DNA of 64,000 nt from Vigna angularis (lineage: Eukaryota > Streptophyta > Magnoliopsida > Fabales > Fabaceae). Shown here one piece after another: positions 54,824 to 64,000 of this stretch; positions within the stretch are counted from its first letter, which is position 1; every line of letters begins with the position of its first letter. Made by a program: the position numbers and the translations under genes. The stretch is from assembly GCF_016808095.1 (NCBI RefSeq), contig NC_068974.1, positions 2,914,001 to 2,978,000 of the forward strand, given 5' to 3'. A model generated the notes under the pieces. The model was given only the letters and a program-made list of their open reading frames with translations. It was not told the DNA's origin and made no database searches.

Positions 54824-56984
54824 TTTCCACCTCAGGGTTCAGCTCCCTGGCGATGAGAGTGGTCTGAGCGGGCTCCCTTCCTATCAAGATAGGTTGGGTT
54901 TCTCCAATAGGCTCCAGACGGTCCTCGATATTCGTCCTTGGGTCGAGGTCCGCCATGGCCACCTCAGAGCCGGCCGCCCGCCTCTTTACTGGTCGAAGGT
55001 GCAGCTTCAACCCCGCCGCGTAGCATTCCTGGGCTGTCTTCTGGTCCGCCCGGACCGTGCAGACGGTCCCCTTTCCGGAGGGATACTTCATCGTAATGTA
55101 AGGGGTAGAGACGATTGCCCCAAACGCGTTTAGAGACGGCCTTCCGAGCAGTACGTTGTACGACGTGTTAGCTTCTACCAGCAGGTACCGGACCCTCTTC
55201 TCCTCGCTGGAGCGTCCGGTTCCCAATCTTGTCCTCAATTCTACATACCCCCTAGTGTCGACCCTTTCTCCCGCGAAGCCCACTATCTGCCCATCATAAG
55301 GGACGATGAGGTCCTCCGAGATATCCATCTGCAGGAAGGTCTTCCAATAGAGGATGTTGACCAAGCTTCCCTGGTCAACCAAAACCTTACTGATCCCATA
55401 CCGCGCTATCTCTGCCATTATGACCATCGGGTCGTCCTGGTCAAGATCAGGGGCGTGAAAGTCTTCGTCCGAAAAGGTAATGGGCGGCATGGAGCGGCGT
55501 GGCTTGTCCACCAAATGCACGGATTGGAGGGCCCGAACATGGCGCTTACGGGCGGAGGAAGACGATCCTCTTCCCGCGAATCCTCCAGAAATAGTGTTGA
55601 TATGTCCTCTCAAGGGGCGTTCCCGGCTGCGGCTTCGACTTCGGCTTGGTCGCGTCTCTGAACGGGGTCGCTCCGCTCTCGCGCTCCTCGGCTTATCTTT
55701 TCGGTACGCGGACCTCTGAGCAGGCCGTTCGGTTGATTGTGGCGGGCGCTCATCACGGACGTATTTCTTAAGCTTTCCTGCCCGGATGAGCTCCTCTATC
55801 TTATCCCTGAGGGTCCAACACTCCTCGGTGGTATGGCCCATATTTTTATGGTATGCACAGTGCTTGCTCCAATCAGCATTCTTTGGAGTTGGGTGCCCTT
55901 CCCGCTCCGGTATCAATTCTGCACTCAGGGCCTCTCGGAGAATTTTCTCCCTTGAGGAGTTTAGAGGCGTGTACTGTGGGAAGCGAGGTCCCTTTCTCTC
56001 CGCTCTAGGCCTAGGACCAGACGTTTTTCCCGTCGACGAGCCGGGCTTATTACCGTCCGTCCTTGCTTCCCTGGCTTCTTGATTTTCCTTTTTGTAGGAG
56101 AGCTTCATCTCCTCCACCCTTATCTCATCTGTCGCTCGCTCCCTCAACTCTTCCATGGTTTTGGGCATTCGTCTGCAGACGCTATCCTTAAACGGCCCCG
56201 GCCTTAGAGCCGGCAGGATATAGTGAAGGGCGAGCTCTGGCGTCGGGCTTTTCACGCGCCGGACGGTCTTTTGATACCTGTCCATAAACGTCCGCAGCGC
56301 TTCATCCTTCCCCTGCTTGAGGGTCATTAATTCGAATACGGTCAAGTCTTGGGCACTGCTGGCCGCGAATTGTTTAATGAATAGCTGCTTTAACCCGATA
56401 AAGTTTTCTATTGAATTAGGGGGGAGAGTATTGAACCATTCCAACGCTTCGTCCTCCAATGAGAGTGAGAACGCTCGGCACCAAATGACGTCGTTGCCTG
56501 TTCGAAACGCCATTGCGTTCGAGAACGTTTGGATATGGGACGCAGGATCCGTTGTCCCGTTATACATTTTGAACTGCGGGGCCACAAATTGCTCCGAGAT
56601 TTGGACATTCATTATGTTTTGGGTGAATGGAAGCAATAAGGCGGATGAAGGCTCCGACTTGACTACCATCCGCCCATCCTCAGCCGCGCTCTCCGCATGC
56701 ACCGATCTAGCCTTGCTTCCTTCTGCTTCAGATCCGGTGGGCCTCCAAGTCCTATCACACTCGGTATCCGGGGGCGGGCGCTCTCCCGCCACCTCCTTCC
56801 CTTTATCCTTTACTCGCTCTCCCCCATCTATCCGTCCAACCTCTTGAGCTATCTGGGCTTCGCAGTCGGCCTTCACGGCCGCCATCTCGTCCTCGTGGCG
56901 CTGCTGCATCTCGTCCATTTTCTGCTGCAATTCGCGAATCATCTCAACGGGGTCGTCCATGCTCATGTTTCTCGTGGTCACCAT
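54786..56984 (-). CDS. Host Tat-lineage gag-protease
   Basis: The frame is open from 57221, but codons before 56984 fall in the LTR and primer site, so the start is taken as MVTTRNMS at 56984, giving about 732 residues. It has an N-terminal coiled coil (MIRELQQKMDEMQQRHEDEM), a retrotransposon gag domain (WFNTLPPNSIENF, LKQLFIKQFAAS, LMTLKQGKDEALRTFMDRY), a basic Arg/Ser-rich linker, a Cys/His cluster CAYHKNMGHTTEEC, and a protease with VDQGSLVNILY and LLGRPSLNAFGA. The family usually shows VDxGSSADILY; the catalytic Asp is kept. It ends at a stop caused by the frame change before pol. This element is the substrate for the two large insertions. Confidence 0.85.
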   Translation of the reverse strand: MVTTRNMSMDDPVEMIRELQQKMDEMQQRHEDEMAAVKADCEAQIAQEVGRIDGGERVKDKGKEVAGERPPPDTECDRTWRPTGSEAEGSKARSVHAESAAEDGRMVVKSEPSSALLLPFTQNIMNVQISEQFVAPQFKMYNGTTDPASHIQTFSNAMAFRTGNDVIWCRAFSLSLEDEALEWFNTLPPNSIENFIGLKQLFIKQFAASSAQDLTVFELMTLKQGKDEALRTFMDRYQKTVRRVKSPTPELALHYILPALRPGPFKDSVCRRMPKTMEELRERATDEIRVEEMKLSYKKENQEAREARTDGNKPGSSTGKTSGPRPRAERKGPRFPQYTPLNSSREKILREALSAELIPEREGHPTPKNADWSKHCAYHKNMGHTTEECWTLRDKIEELIRAGKLKKYVRDERPPQSTERPAQRSAYRKDKPRSARAERPRSETRPSRSRSRSRERPLRGHINTISGGFAGRGSSSSARKRHVRALQSVHLVDKPRRSMPPITFSDEDFHAPDLDQDDPMVIMAEIARYGISKVLVDQGSLVNILYWKTFLQMDISEDLIVPYDGQIVGFAGERVDTRGYVELRTRLGTGRSSEEKRVRYLLVEANTSYNVLLGRPSLNAFGAIVSTPYITMKYPSGKGTVCTVRADQKTAQECYAAGLKLHLRPVKRRAAGSEVAMADLDPRTNIEDRLEPIGETQPILIGREPAQTTLIARELNPEVEKEQLICRASILQ

Positions 56985-57004
56985 TGGGTTTTTTAAATCA
57001 CACG

Positions 57005-57022
57005 GCCCCACGGTGGACGCCA
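57005..57022 (-). other. Primer binding site of the host element
   Basis: On the minus strand TGGCGTCCACCGTGGGGC starts 2 bp after the LTR end. It begins with TGG as a tRNA 3'-CCA complement should. I do not assign the tRNA. Confidence 0.75.
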
Positions 57023-57024
57023 AA

Positions 57025-57936
57025 TGTTTCGGATGTGTAGGGCTGTGCTGTTCCAAACCTTCAAGTTCTCCTGCGATTTTGTCCCAGTGGCGGATCTTCT
57101 TCTCAAGCTTTGACTTTCCTCTCGATCCGGAGGGGTGGAGACCTACAAAAGATTCTCCGATGCCAAAGTCAGTTTTAGAGCAGTGGCTTTTCTTAGGGAA
57201 TAACAATAAATGTACATTCAATGTAACCTATCTACCACTTACCGTGAACCTGTATTTATAGTTTTTGCTATGGGCTTGGGATTAGTGAAAAGTTAATCAC
57301 GGCCCAACAGCCCAATAGCTTCTAATTTCTACTTACCTCTAAACCAGGTTAATTTACTTGAGCCACAACGATTAACGATTTGGCCGGTCAGTGTGATACG
57401 GGCGTCCGTCCGAGTGATACGGGCGTCCGCCTTACCTATGGATGATTCAGGCACTAGATTGGGCGGACGATCCTCCATGCGGTTGTCCGGCACTTCCTGG
57501 GCATCCGCCCAAGTGATACGGGTGTCCGCCTTACCTGTGGATCACTCGGGCACTAAATTGGGCGGACGATCCTCCAGACGTTTCGTCTCTCAGCGTTTTC
57601 CTGTAGAACACTTTTTGTGAGTGTAGAGAGTGCGGGGCTATCCCGTGATGATGGAATTCCAAGTGAGTTCTTCAAAGTTTCTCTTACAAACAGAGGTTCT
57701 GCCCATTCGGGCGTGGCATAGGCACCCAGACGGGCGGACGGCCTTATTCGTGGGCGTCCTTACGTACGACGCTCGGCACTTGCTGGTGTAGGAGAGTTTA
57801 TACGGAGTCTAGGTTCAATCCGTACCTACTCGGGCGGTCGAGCATTTATCCCTCCGGATGTGGCATGGGCGCCGAACCGGGCGGACAGCCTTTTTCATGG
57901 GCGTCCTTTGTACGGCGCCCGACACTCCCTGGTACA
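57025..57936 (-). repeat. 5' LTR of the host Ty3/gypsy element
   Basis: On the minus strand it starts TGTACCAGGGAGTG and ends CATCCGAAACA, 912 bp. It contains a direct duplication with GTGATACGGG, GTCCGCCTTACCT and GGGCGGACGATCCTCC (57413-57480 and 57507-57575) and two copies of a CGGGCGGAC-CCTT-GGGCGTCCTT segment. The other LTR is outside the window, so the target duplication cannot be tested; the candidate is GATTC at 57937-57941. Confidence 0.75.
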
Positions 57937-59024
57937 GATTCTATTTTAATATAAACAAACATAATTTAAGACAAAACTAACTTTCCTTACCTTGTAATAA
58001 ACTATCAAAATCAAATAAACGTTCCGTCGATTGCTTGAAACATAAAGAATCTCTAAATGAAATTATGAGACACCAAATTGAAAACGCACAAAGTTCTTAA
58101 CACTGTAGATGAACCAAGAATGACTAGAAGAAACATGATTATACATGCAACAATACAAGATTATTCTAAAAAGATATTTGAAACGAGAGAGGAAAAATGA
58201 GTCTTTTTTATTATTTATTTATTTTGTTGTCTTTCATTTAGTCTTCTTTTTATTTAAAAGAATTCCTTTTGGCCATTTCATTAAGTTGGTAAAGGTAACT
58301 ACTTGTTAATTTCTATCTTTTTTTTTTCATTTCTTTTGTAGTTTTCTTCTCTCCACCCTCCTTCGTGATGGCTCGCTTCCTTGCTGAAGACTTGACCTTA
58401 CGATCTCTTTCTCCTGTCATTGAGGTTGCCATCTGGGACGTGGGTCTTGGACGAAGACTGATTCCTCTTGTAGACTTTGTTGATTGCTTCGTCTTCTCTC
58501 ATCTCGGAGATGATTGTAGCGGTGGTTGTGGTGGCAGAGAAGCTCTCGCTCATGTTGCATGTTTCTAAGAGCTAGAAGATAGGCTCAAAGAGTTCTTCGA
58601 TGAAAGTTTGGTTTCAAAAATGGAAAGTTGGTTTCAAAAGCCTGTGATATAAGTTAGAAGGTTTTCGAACTCAACACAACAAATCGGAGGCAAAATATTG
58701 ATTTAATTTAATATTTATATTATTAGAAGCTCTAATTAAATTCTTCCATTTTAAATTAACCTCAATTTAATCTTTTGTAAATAGTTGTGTGTTCCAAGTG
58801 ACAAGAAAGAATAAAATCGATTTTAATTTACAAAATATAAAATGAAATTAAATAAATTATATAAATATTGGTATTATAGAAGTAATTTAACCAACAATTA
58901 TGCAAAAAGTAATAAGAACCTATATACCACTTCTGCACTGAACCGAACTAAACAACATACACTAGAAAGAAAACCACTGATAAAACCTTATTTTTTTTTC
59001 TTTGCTCTTTTTGGTTTTGCTTCG
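57937..59024. other. Genomic sequence upstream of the exon at 59025
   Basis: Not clearly part of a retroelement. A 67-codon plus frame at 58365-58568 (MMARFLAEDLTLRSLSPVIE) lies in a less AT-rich patch, but I recognise nothing in it. The 200 bp before 59025 should contain the gene's promoter; I see no convincing TATA box. Confidence 0.5.
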
Positions 59025-60513
59025 ATGCTCTCTTTCGCGAAACGGTTTCAGCTTCGGCCACTGACGACGCCGTTTCTCCTTGGACAGCTCCGGTACGCCC
59101 GAACGCGGCCAAAGTCGCCACCGGTGGCACTGAGGAAGACGGAGGAGCGGTCGAAGTGGTGGGCGTTGGACGGCGAAATGCACGAGATCGGCGATCACGT
59201 GCCGCTACGTGAGCGCTTCGTGATTCCCCGAGAAAACATCCCCAACAAGCGCCGCAAGCAGCTCAGAGAACAATTCATGCGCCGAACACGCCTCGTTCTT
59301 AAGGAATCCGTTAGTTTTTTACTCTTTCTCTCGACTTTCTGTTATTTATTTTATAATTATATTTTGCTTAGGATAAAATAGTTTTGTTGAGAAGGATTGT
59401 GCATCATTAGGATATTTGCAGAGTGTGTTACTCCATGTAGAGATTAAGACCGAGGTTTTGCTACTTTTTTTGTGTTTTGGTCTTTGCAAGATTTTTACTT
59501 CTTACACTTAATGTTTTAAATATTAGTCTCAATTTTGGTCGCAATTTTGTAATTGTGGACAGATATTGTGGTTGTAGAGACTTCAGAAGCCTTTGATGTT
59601 GAAGCCCAAGTCAGTGTTGTTTTAAAATGTAGGTTTAGAGTGTATTTGAGTTTTACTTCCGGAAACTGTTTTGTAATTTTTCAAATGCTACTAAACAAGT
59701 TGCTAGATATTTAGTGGAGGGTGGTGCAAGACACAAAGAAGGAGTGGAATCGAGGGAGAGGTTAAATTCGATGAAATTAGACCAAAAGTGAGAGAATATT
59801 TCTTAGCTGATTCTATTATTTTGTTTTCTAAACACTTGTTTTTGTTCTTTTGGAAGCAACGTGCAAAACTTAACAGATTTTGGATGAGAGATGGATTGCC
59901 AAGTTGTGTGACATTATTTTGGAAAAGTAGTTTTTAAAATCAACAGGTGAGAATTGAATCAAACAAACCCTTAGTTTCCTTATGAAGGGTTAAAAACTTG
60001 TGTAATGAAAAAAAAAATCATTTCATTCTGTTAAATGTAGTGACTAAAAATGAATAATTTTTTTTATAGGTATTAAAACAAGATATTGTGATATTTTCAC
60101 AGACCATCAATGTTTTTAAACCTAAGACATTGTTATCCCATTTGTATTTTTTTTGTTTTTCAGTTTGAATTTTTATAATAAGAAGTTGCATTACATGGTT
60201 ATTGCCTTGCTTAAGCGAAAATGTGATGGATATTATAATTCTATTGCATTGTTGACTTGGTAGTTATTGTCAGTTTATGAATTTTTTATGAATAAGAAAT
60301 GTAAAATTCAAAATCATGATTGTTGTCTAACTTGCTTGCGTTGTATTGAAAGGAGCATGATCCTTGGTGTAAAAGGTACATGGAACTGTATAATGAACTT
60401 AGAGAAAACTGGGAGAGGCTTTATTGGGATGAGGGTTACTCCAAAAAGCTTGCTCAGGATCATGCGAACTATGAGTCTGCTGAAGATGATGATAGGGATT
60501 TCTCCCCATACAG
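59025..60513 (+). CDS. Unidentified host gene, exons 1 and 2 (possibly organelle-targeted)
   Basis: Exon 1 (59025-59309) starts MLSFAKRFQLRPLTTP and ends LVLKES before donor GTTAGT. Exon 2 (60353-60513) follows acceptor TTGAAAG and runs from EHDPWCKRYMELYNELREN to DDDRDFSPYR before donor GTTTGC, leaving phase 2, so more exons must follow. The Arg-rich, acid-poor first 40 residues look like a mitochondrial or plastid transit peptide; the rest is charged and helical with KWWALDGEMHEIGDHVPLRE. Codon use and GC content differ from the surrounding AT-rich DNA, and the splice join keeps frame. I do not recognise the family well enough to name it. The frame is open upstream to 58842, but the ATG at 59025 fits the transit peptide. 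The next intron contains a retrotransposon. Confidence 0.72.
59310..60352 (+). other. Intron 1 of the host gene
   Basis: 1043 bp, T-rich, bounded by GT and AG. I see no insertion or RNA gene in it. Confidence 0.7.
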
Positions 60514-60758
60514 GTTTGCCTCCATTATTGATTCTTTCCTCTTTTCCTTTCTTGCCAAGACCTATGACTGCTTGTGTCTTCGAAAATGATATTTTTCTTG
60601 TACTGTCACTTGCATGAAGTTGAGGGCTGCACTGGTCATCTTGCTCAGTTTTATTCAAACAATTATTCTTTGAAGATTCTGAAGAGTCTATTTTTGTGTT
60701 GGCTATATTATTATGGTTCTGAATTCTCTGGTTCAAAATTTTGTGGGGGGTGGGGGAG
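60514..60758 (+). other. Start of intron 2 of the host gene
   Basis: 245 bp of T-rich intron before the LTR. The last bases GGGAG (60754-60758) are the candidate target duplication. Confidence 0.65.
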
Positions 60759-63047
60759 TGATACGACTGTCGCGGCCGATCAAATTTGATGTGCATGAAT
60801 AAATACAGTATAACTAGGAAGTGACTCCTAGGTCGTCTCACAAGGACCAATATTTGTGGTTCGGTCTCAGATTTAACACGTAATGGGGGTTTGTTTGTGA
60901 TTTTTTTTTGTTTTGCGGAAAATAAAATTAAAACTGGAATTTAAACGAGACAGAATTTAAAACACTGAAATAAACTTTAAAGACAATAAAGACTGAACAA
61001 TAAAAGACGGTAAAAACGGAACAATAAATATGTAGAAACGGTAAAATTTAACGATGCAGAAAACAATAGACGGTAAAAATAAAACACTTAAATGAAAATG
61101 AAATTTAACTTTTTCTAAAAACTTAATTTAACTAGTGCAGTGAAAATAAAATTGAGAAACACATGAATGAAGTTTTGAAACCGTAAATAGAAAATTGACA
61201 GAATGGAATTTGCAATTAACATCAATTAAAACCAAATACATGAAATTGTAAAATTAAACAAATCCCAAACCTCCCTAACGGGGAGGAGGAAAAAATGAGC
61301 TGCAGAAAATAAAACACCCGTGGTTGTCTTCCTAAAATTCTCACTGAAATCTAATCTGCTGCTTCTTGCATTTTATAGCTACTTCTGACATACTCCCGTG
61401 AGCCCTCCTTGTTTTTAGCAAGGTTTTTTTTCTTTTGTCCAGTTGCCAGCCTGAATTCCTTCCACTCCTAAATGTGCCAAAGAATTAGGATAGGGGCCCT
61501 CCATTTCTTGTCTTCACGCAGCACACCCTTCCACCCGTGGGCTTCCTTCTTCATTCCTCTCCATTCCATGTTTCTCTTCTTTCACACGTGAACACCTTCT
61601 GGAAGTGACAACAACAGCTCCCTCTTGGTGGCTTCTTCTTTGCTTGCTTCTTCCAATTTGCGTGTGCTAGCAACAAGAAGGTGAAGAAGTCTTCTTCTTC
61701 AACTAGACTAAGACCTTGGAGCATCTCTTCTACTGGACCAGCTACTGGATGTGCTTCCATTCTAAGATTATTGTTTCCTCTTCAAACTCAGCTGCTGGAC
61801 TTTGACGTAAAACATCTCCTTTGCCTTGCTTGTATGCTCCAAGTAGGAAAGCACTACTTCATTCTTCCTTCTTTACGTGAACTGCCCCTTCATTCCAGCA
61901 AGCTTCACTTGTTAATTGTTGGATGGAAGCTTGTGCAAGCCGTGAGTTGGATGTGCAGATTTTCCAATTTAATGTTTGCTAAATCATGTTGCAAGCAAAG
62001 AAAGCCGTGAGGTGCCCCTTCTCCAGCTTTTCGGTTTTCAATTCATAAGGCAAAAGAAAGATTTTCCAATGCTAAATGGTGGATCCCACTTTGATTCCAA
62101 TTGCCTTGTTTTGTCATTTGCAAAATTCTTCAATTGAAACCAAGGAGAAATACATTGCCGTGCCCTTTCATTGGTGGTGGATCCCACTTTCTTCAATTAA
62201 AATGATGATGCTTGATTTCCTTATGCTTCTACGTGAATGTGCTAGCAAGTGGCCATGACCTTCTTTTCGATGTGGCCACTTCCCTTTATAGATACATGTG
62301 GACGTGAGAATGTGGTAAAGGTGGTCCCTCCTTGCAAAACATGTTCTTTTAATGTATTCTTCATTTGAAAGAAATGAGTTGCAGTATAATGCAATTGCCG
62401 TGAGCTTAATTTCAAAGTGGTAGCTCCATTCTCCTTTCATTTCACAAGTCCATTATACCCTTTGATGTTTGCCACGTGAATTGCTATTGTCTTCCAAAAT
62501 TACTTGAGAAAACCGTGGACACTTGCACATGTGATCCGTGTGTTATTCCAACTATGACAAGCATTACAAACAATGCAAACAAATTAGAAGTCACTCAAAC
62601 AGTAAGCACTAGACTGACATATGGGAGTAAACAAAATACTGGGAACAACACGTAATGAATTTGAACAAAATAAAAACTATACGTGAAAATACACATCTAG
62701 ACGAAACTATGAAAAAAAATTGCATGGAAAACGGATAAGAATTGAACTCAAACGAAAACACACAAGTTGACACAACATTCACGCAGCACTGTGCGAAAAT
62801 TGAAGTGGCTGAAATGCATTGGGCTCAATTGTCATTTCTCATTTATCCTTCAAATGTCCCAAATTTTATTTCCAAATTTTCCTTGTAAAATAATTAACTC
62901 AGATAATTCAAATTAATTAAAATAAGAATTTCTAATCGAATTAAGCACAATTAGGAAAACCGGGAAAATACTCGACATTTAAGCACAATTCCTTAATTAA
63001 TTCTAGCACAATAAACTAAGTGAAGTGAATAAAATATTGACTCATCA
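60759..63047 (-). repeat. 3' LTR of the right-edge element
   Basis: Its termini are shared with the other LTRs of this family, including the CTAGGA-AGTGAC-TCCTAG hairpin at 60814-60831. The central 1.1 kb is diverged and holds short frames that I do not support as genes. Confidence 0.88.
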
Positions 63048-64000
63048 AAATAGACCACACTTAGTCTTTTGCACTCCTGGGCAAAATCAAGACACAAATC
63101 AGGGAATGGTTCAAAGGACTTTTAGGGAGGCGACACAAAACTCAGCAAACAGAAAAAATAAAAACTCACAAGAAAACACACAGAATTTACACAATTCTCA
63201 AAAAGTCTAGACAGAGAAAAGGTGTAGACAATCTCCAACACAGAATAACAGAAAGCAGATACTTATAGAAATCTTCCAAGCAATTCACAGTATGGCAAAA
63301 TAATTAATCAGCTCAAGAGGTGATTTAAAAATAACATAACCTCACAGATGCACTAATAGTGTTTCTCTCAAGTGTTTAAGGTAAATAATTTCAACTCAAT
63401 GTACTCAAGAAAACAAACACAAGTAGACTTGGCAAGCTTCTAATATCAACACTTAAAACATATGCATGTTTAGATCTAAAGGTCTTTTATGGGTTGTAAT
63501 GGGGCCAAGGACAGGGGAGGATAAATTTGGATAAGTAGCTATAGCTCAGAGGAAATAGAGGTGCACTAGGGAAAAAATGAAAATACATTGAAATTACGCC
63601 CAAACCTCTAATTCAATCCTCTTCTTGACTCCATTCTCCACAAAATTTATTTATTTTTATTATTTCTTTTTTTCTTTTTCTCATCACTTTTTTTTCATCC
63701 TGTTTCTTCTTTTTTTTTTCTTTATCACACAACAGGATATAATTCATATTTTCAAAACATGATGAGGAACCAACTAGCCAATTTATCAGAATTCCCAAGG
63801 AGACCACACTTATTCACAAAATACTTCTATAGCTCCAGACTTTCTTAAGGTTAAGGTAATCATGGTTTTTCACTTAGGGTCAGTTTATGAGCTTCAAAAC
63901 AAAGAAATGGATACAGTATAGGCTCAAAGGGGTTATCAAAGGATAATAACAAGGTAGGCTTACTTGGCTAAAGAGGCTCAAGAATAAAATTGCCTTTATC
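60759..64000 (-). mobile_element. Second full-length-type member of the element-B family, cut by the window edge
   Basis: A 2289-bp LTR (60759-63047, TGATACGACTG...GACTCATCA) is followed by the purine-tract region AGACCACACTT and then by sequence collinear with 36546-37482. Orientation is minus, opposite to the host gene. The visible internal part has no gene. Its continuation would reach the WOX cassette position of element B about 0.5-2.2 kb beyond the window. Confidence 0.88.

Noticed and set aside
58365..58568. 67-codon plus frame upstream of the host gene
   Set aside because: It is short, with no recognised family, no splice partner and no link to the exon at 59025. It is mentioned only as content of the intergenic stretch.

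Overview
The window is plant nuclear DNA, almost entirely a nest of LTR retrotransposons, with one interrupted ordinary gene at the right end. A dicot, probably a legume, is my best guess: it has an Ogre/Tat-type element with a tRNA-Arg-type primer site, several Athila-type elements with the TGGCGCCGTTGCCGGGGA primer site, and a chromovirus. That assignment is inference from element families.

Layout, with boundaries fixed by LTR ends (TG...CA) and 5-bp target duplications. A Tat-lineage Ty3/gypsy host element (minus strand) has its 5' LTR at 57025-57936 and its gag-protease at 54786-56984. Its pol is split into 54722-54823, 32449-32547 and 1-889, and it runs off the left edge. Two large elements, both on the minus strand, sit 99 bp apart in that pol. 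Element A is an Ogre-type element at 895-32443 (duplication ACCAC). Element B is an Athila-type element at 32548-54721 (duplication CCCAT). Inside the LTR of A at 895-13457 lies an Athila-type gag-protease element (4215-13139, ATGGT), which carries a solo LTR of the B family (9941-12294, CCCAG). Inside the other LTR of A (22929-32443) lies a non-coding Athila-type element (25741-31613, AACGT). Inside B lie a solo LTR (34636-36232, GTTCC) and a nearly intact Tekay-like chromovirus (42029-52061, ATTAA). Right of the host LTR is a gene whose first two exons (59025-59309 and 60353-60513) are visible. Its second intron is invaded at 60759 by another member of the B family, which runs off the right edge.

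The notable system: elements A and B belong to different families, yet each carries, in antisense, an intact three-exon gene for a tiny WUSCHEL-type (WOX) homeodomain protein (19553-20093 and 39073-39623). Each gene has its own TATA promoter, a 5'-UTR intron and a coding intron at the same codon. The proteins are about 90% identical over the homeodomain exon. By hand count, silent changes outnumber replacement changes by more than two to one. A WUS-box-like motif and an EAR-like motif are kept. The first intron holds an 88-nt segment that folds as a closed multi-arm structure and is better conserved (3 differences) than the coding sequence. A second hairpin in that intron and one in the 3' region are also shared. 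In B the cassette is flanked by direct repeats of about 120 bp, a possible trace of its acquisition. Together these suggest a mobile homeobox cassette that has moved between retrotransposon families and stayed under selection. Extra and antisense ORFs are known in Tat-lineage elements. Whether a WOX cassette has been described before I cannot check.
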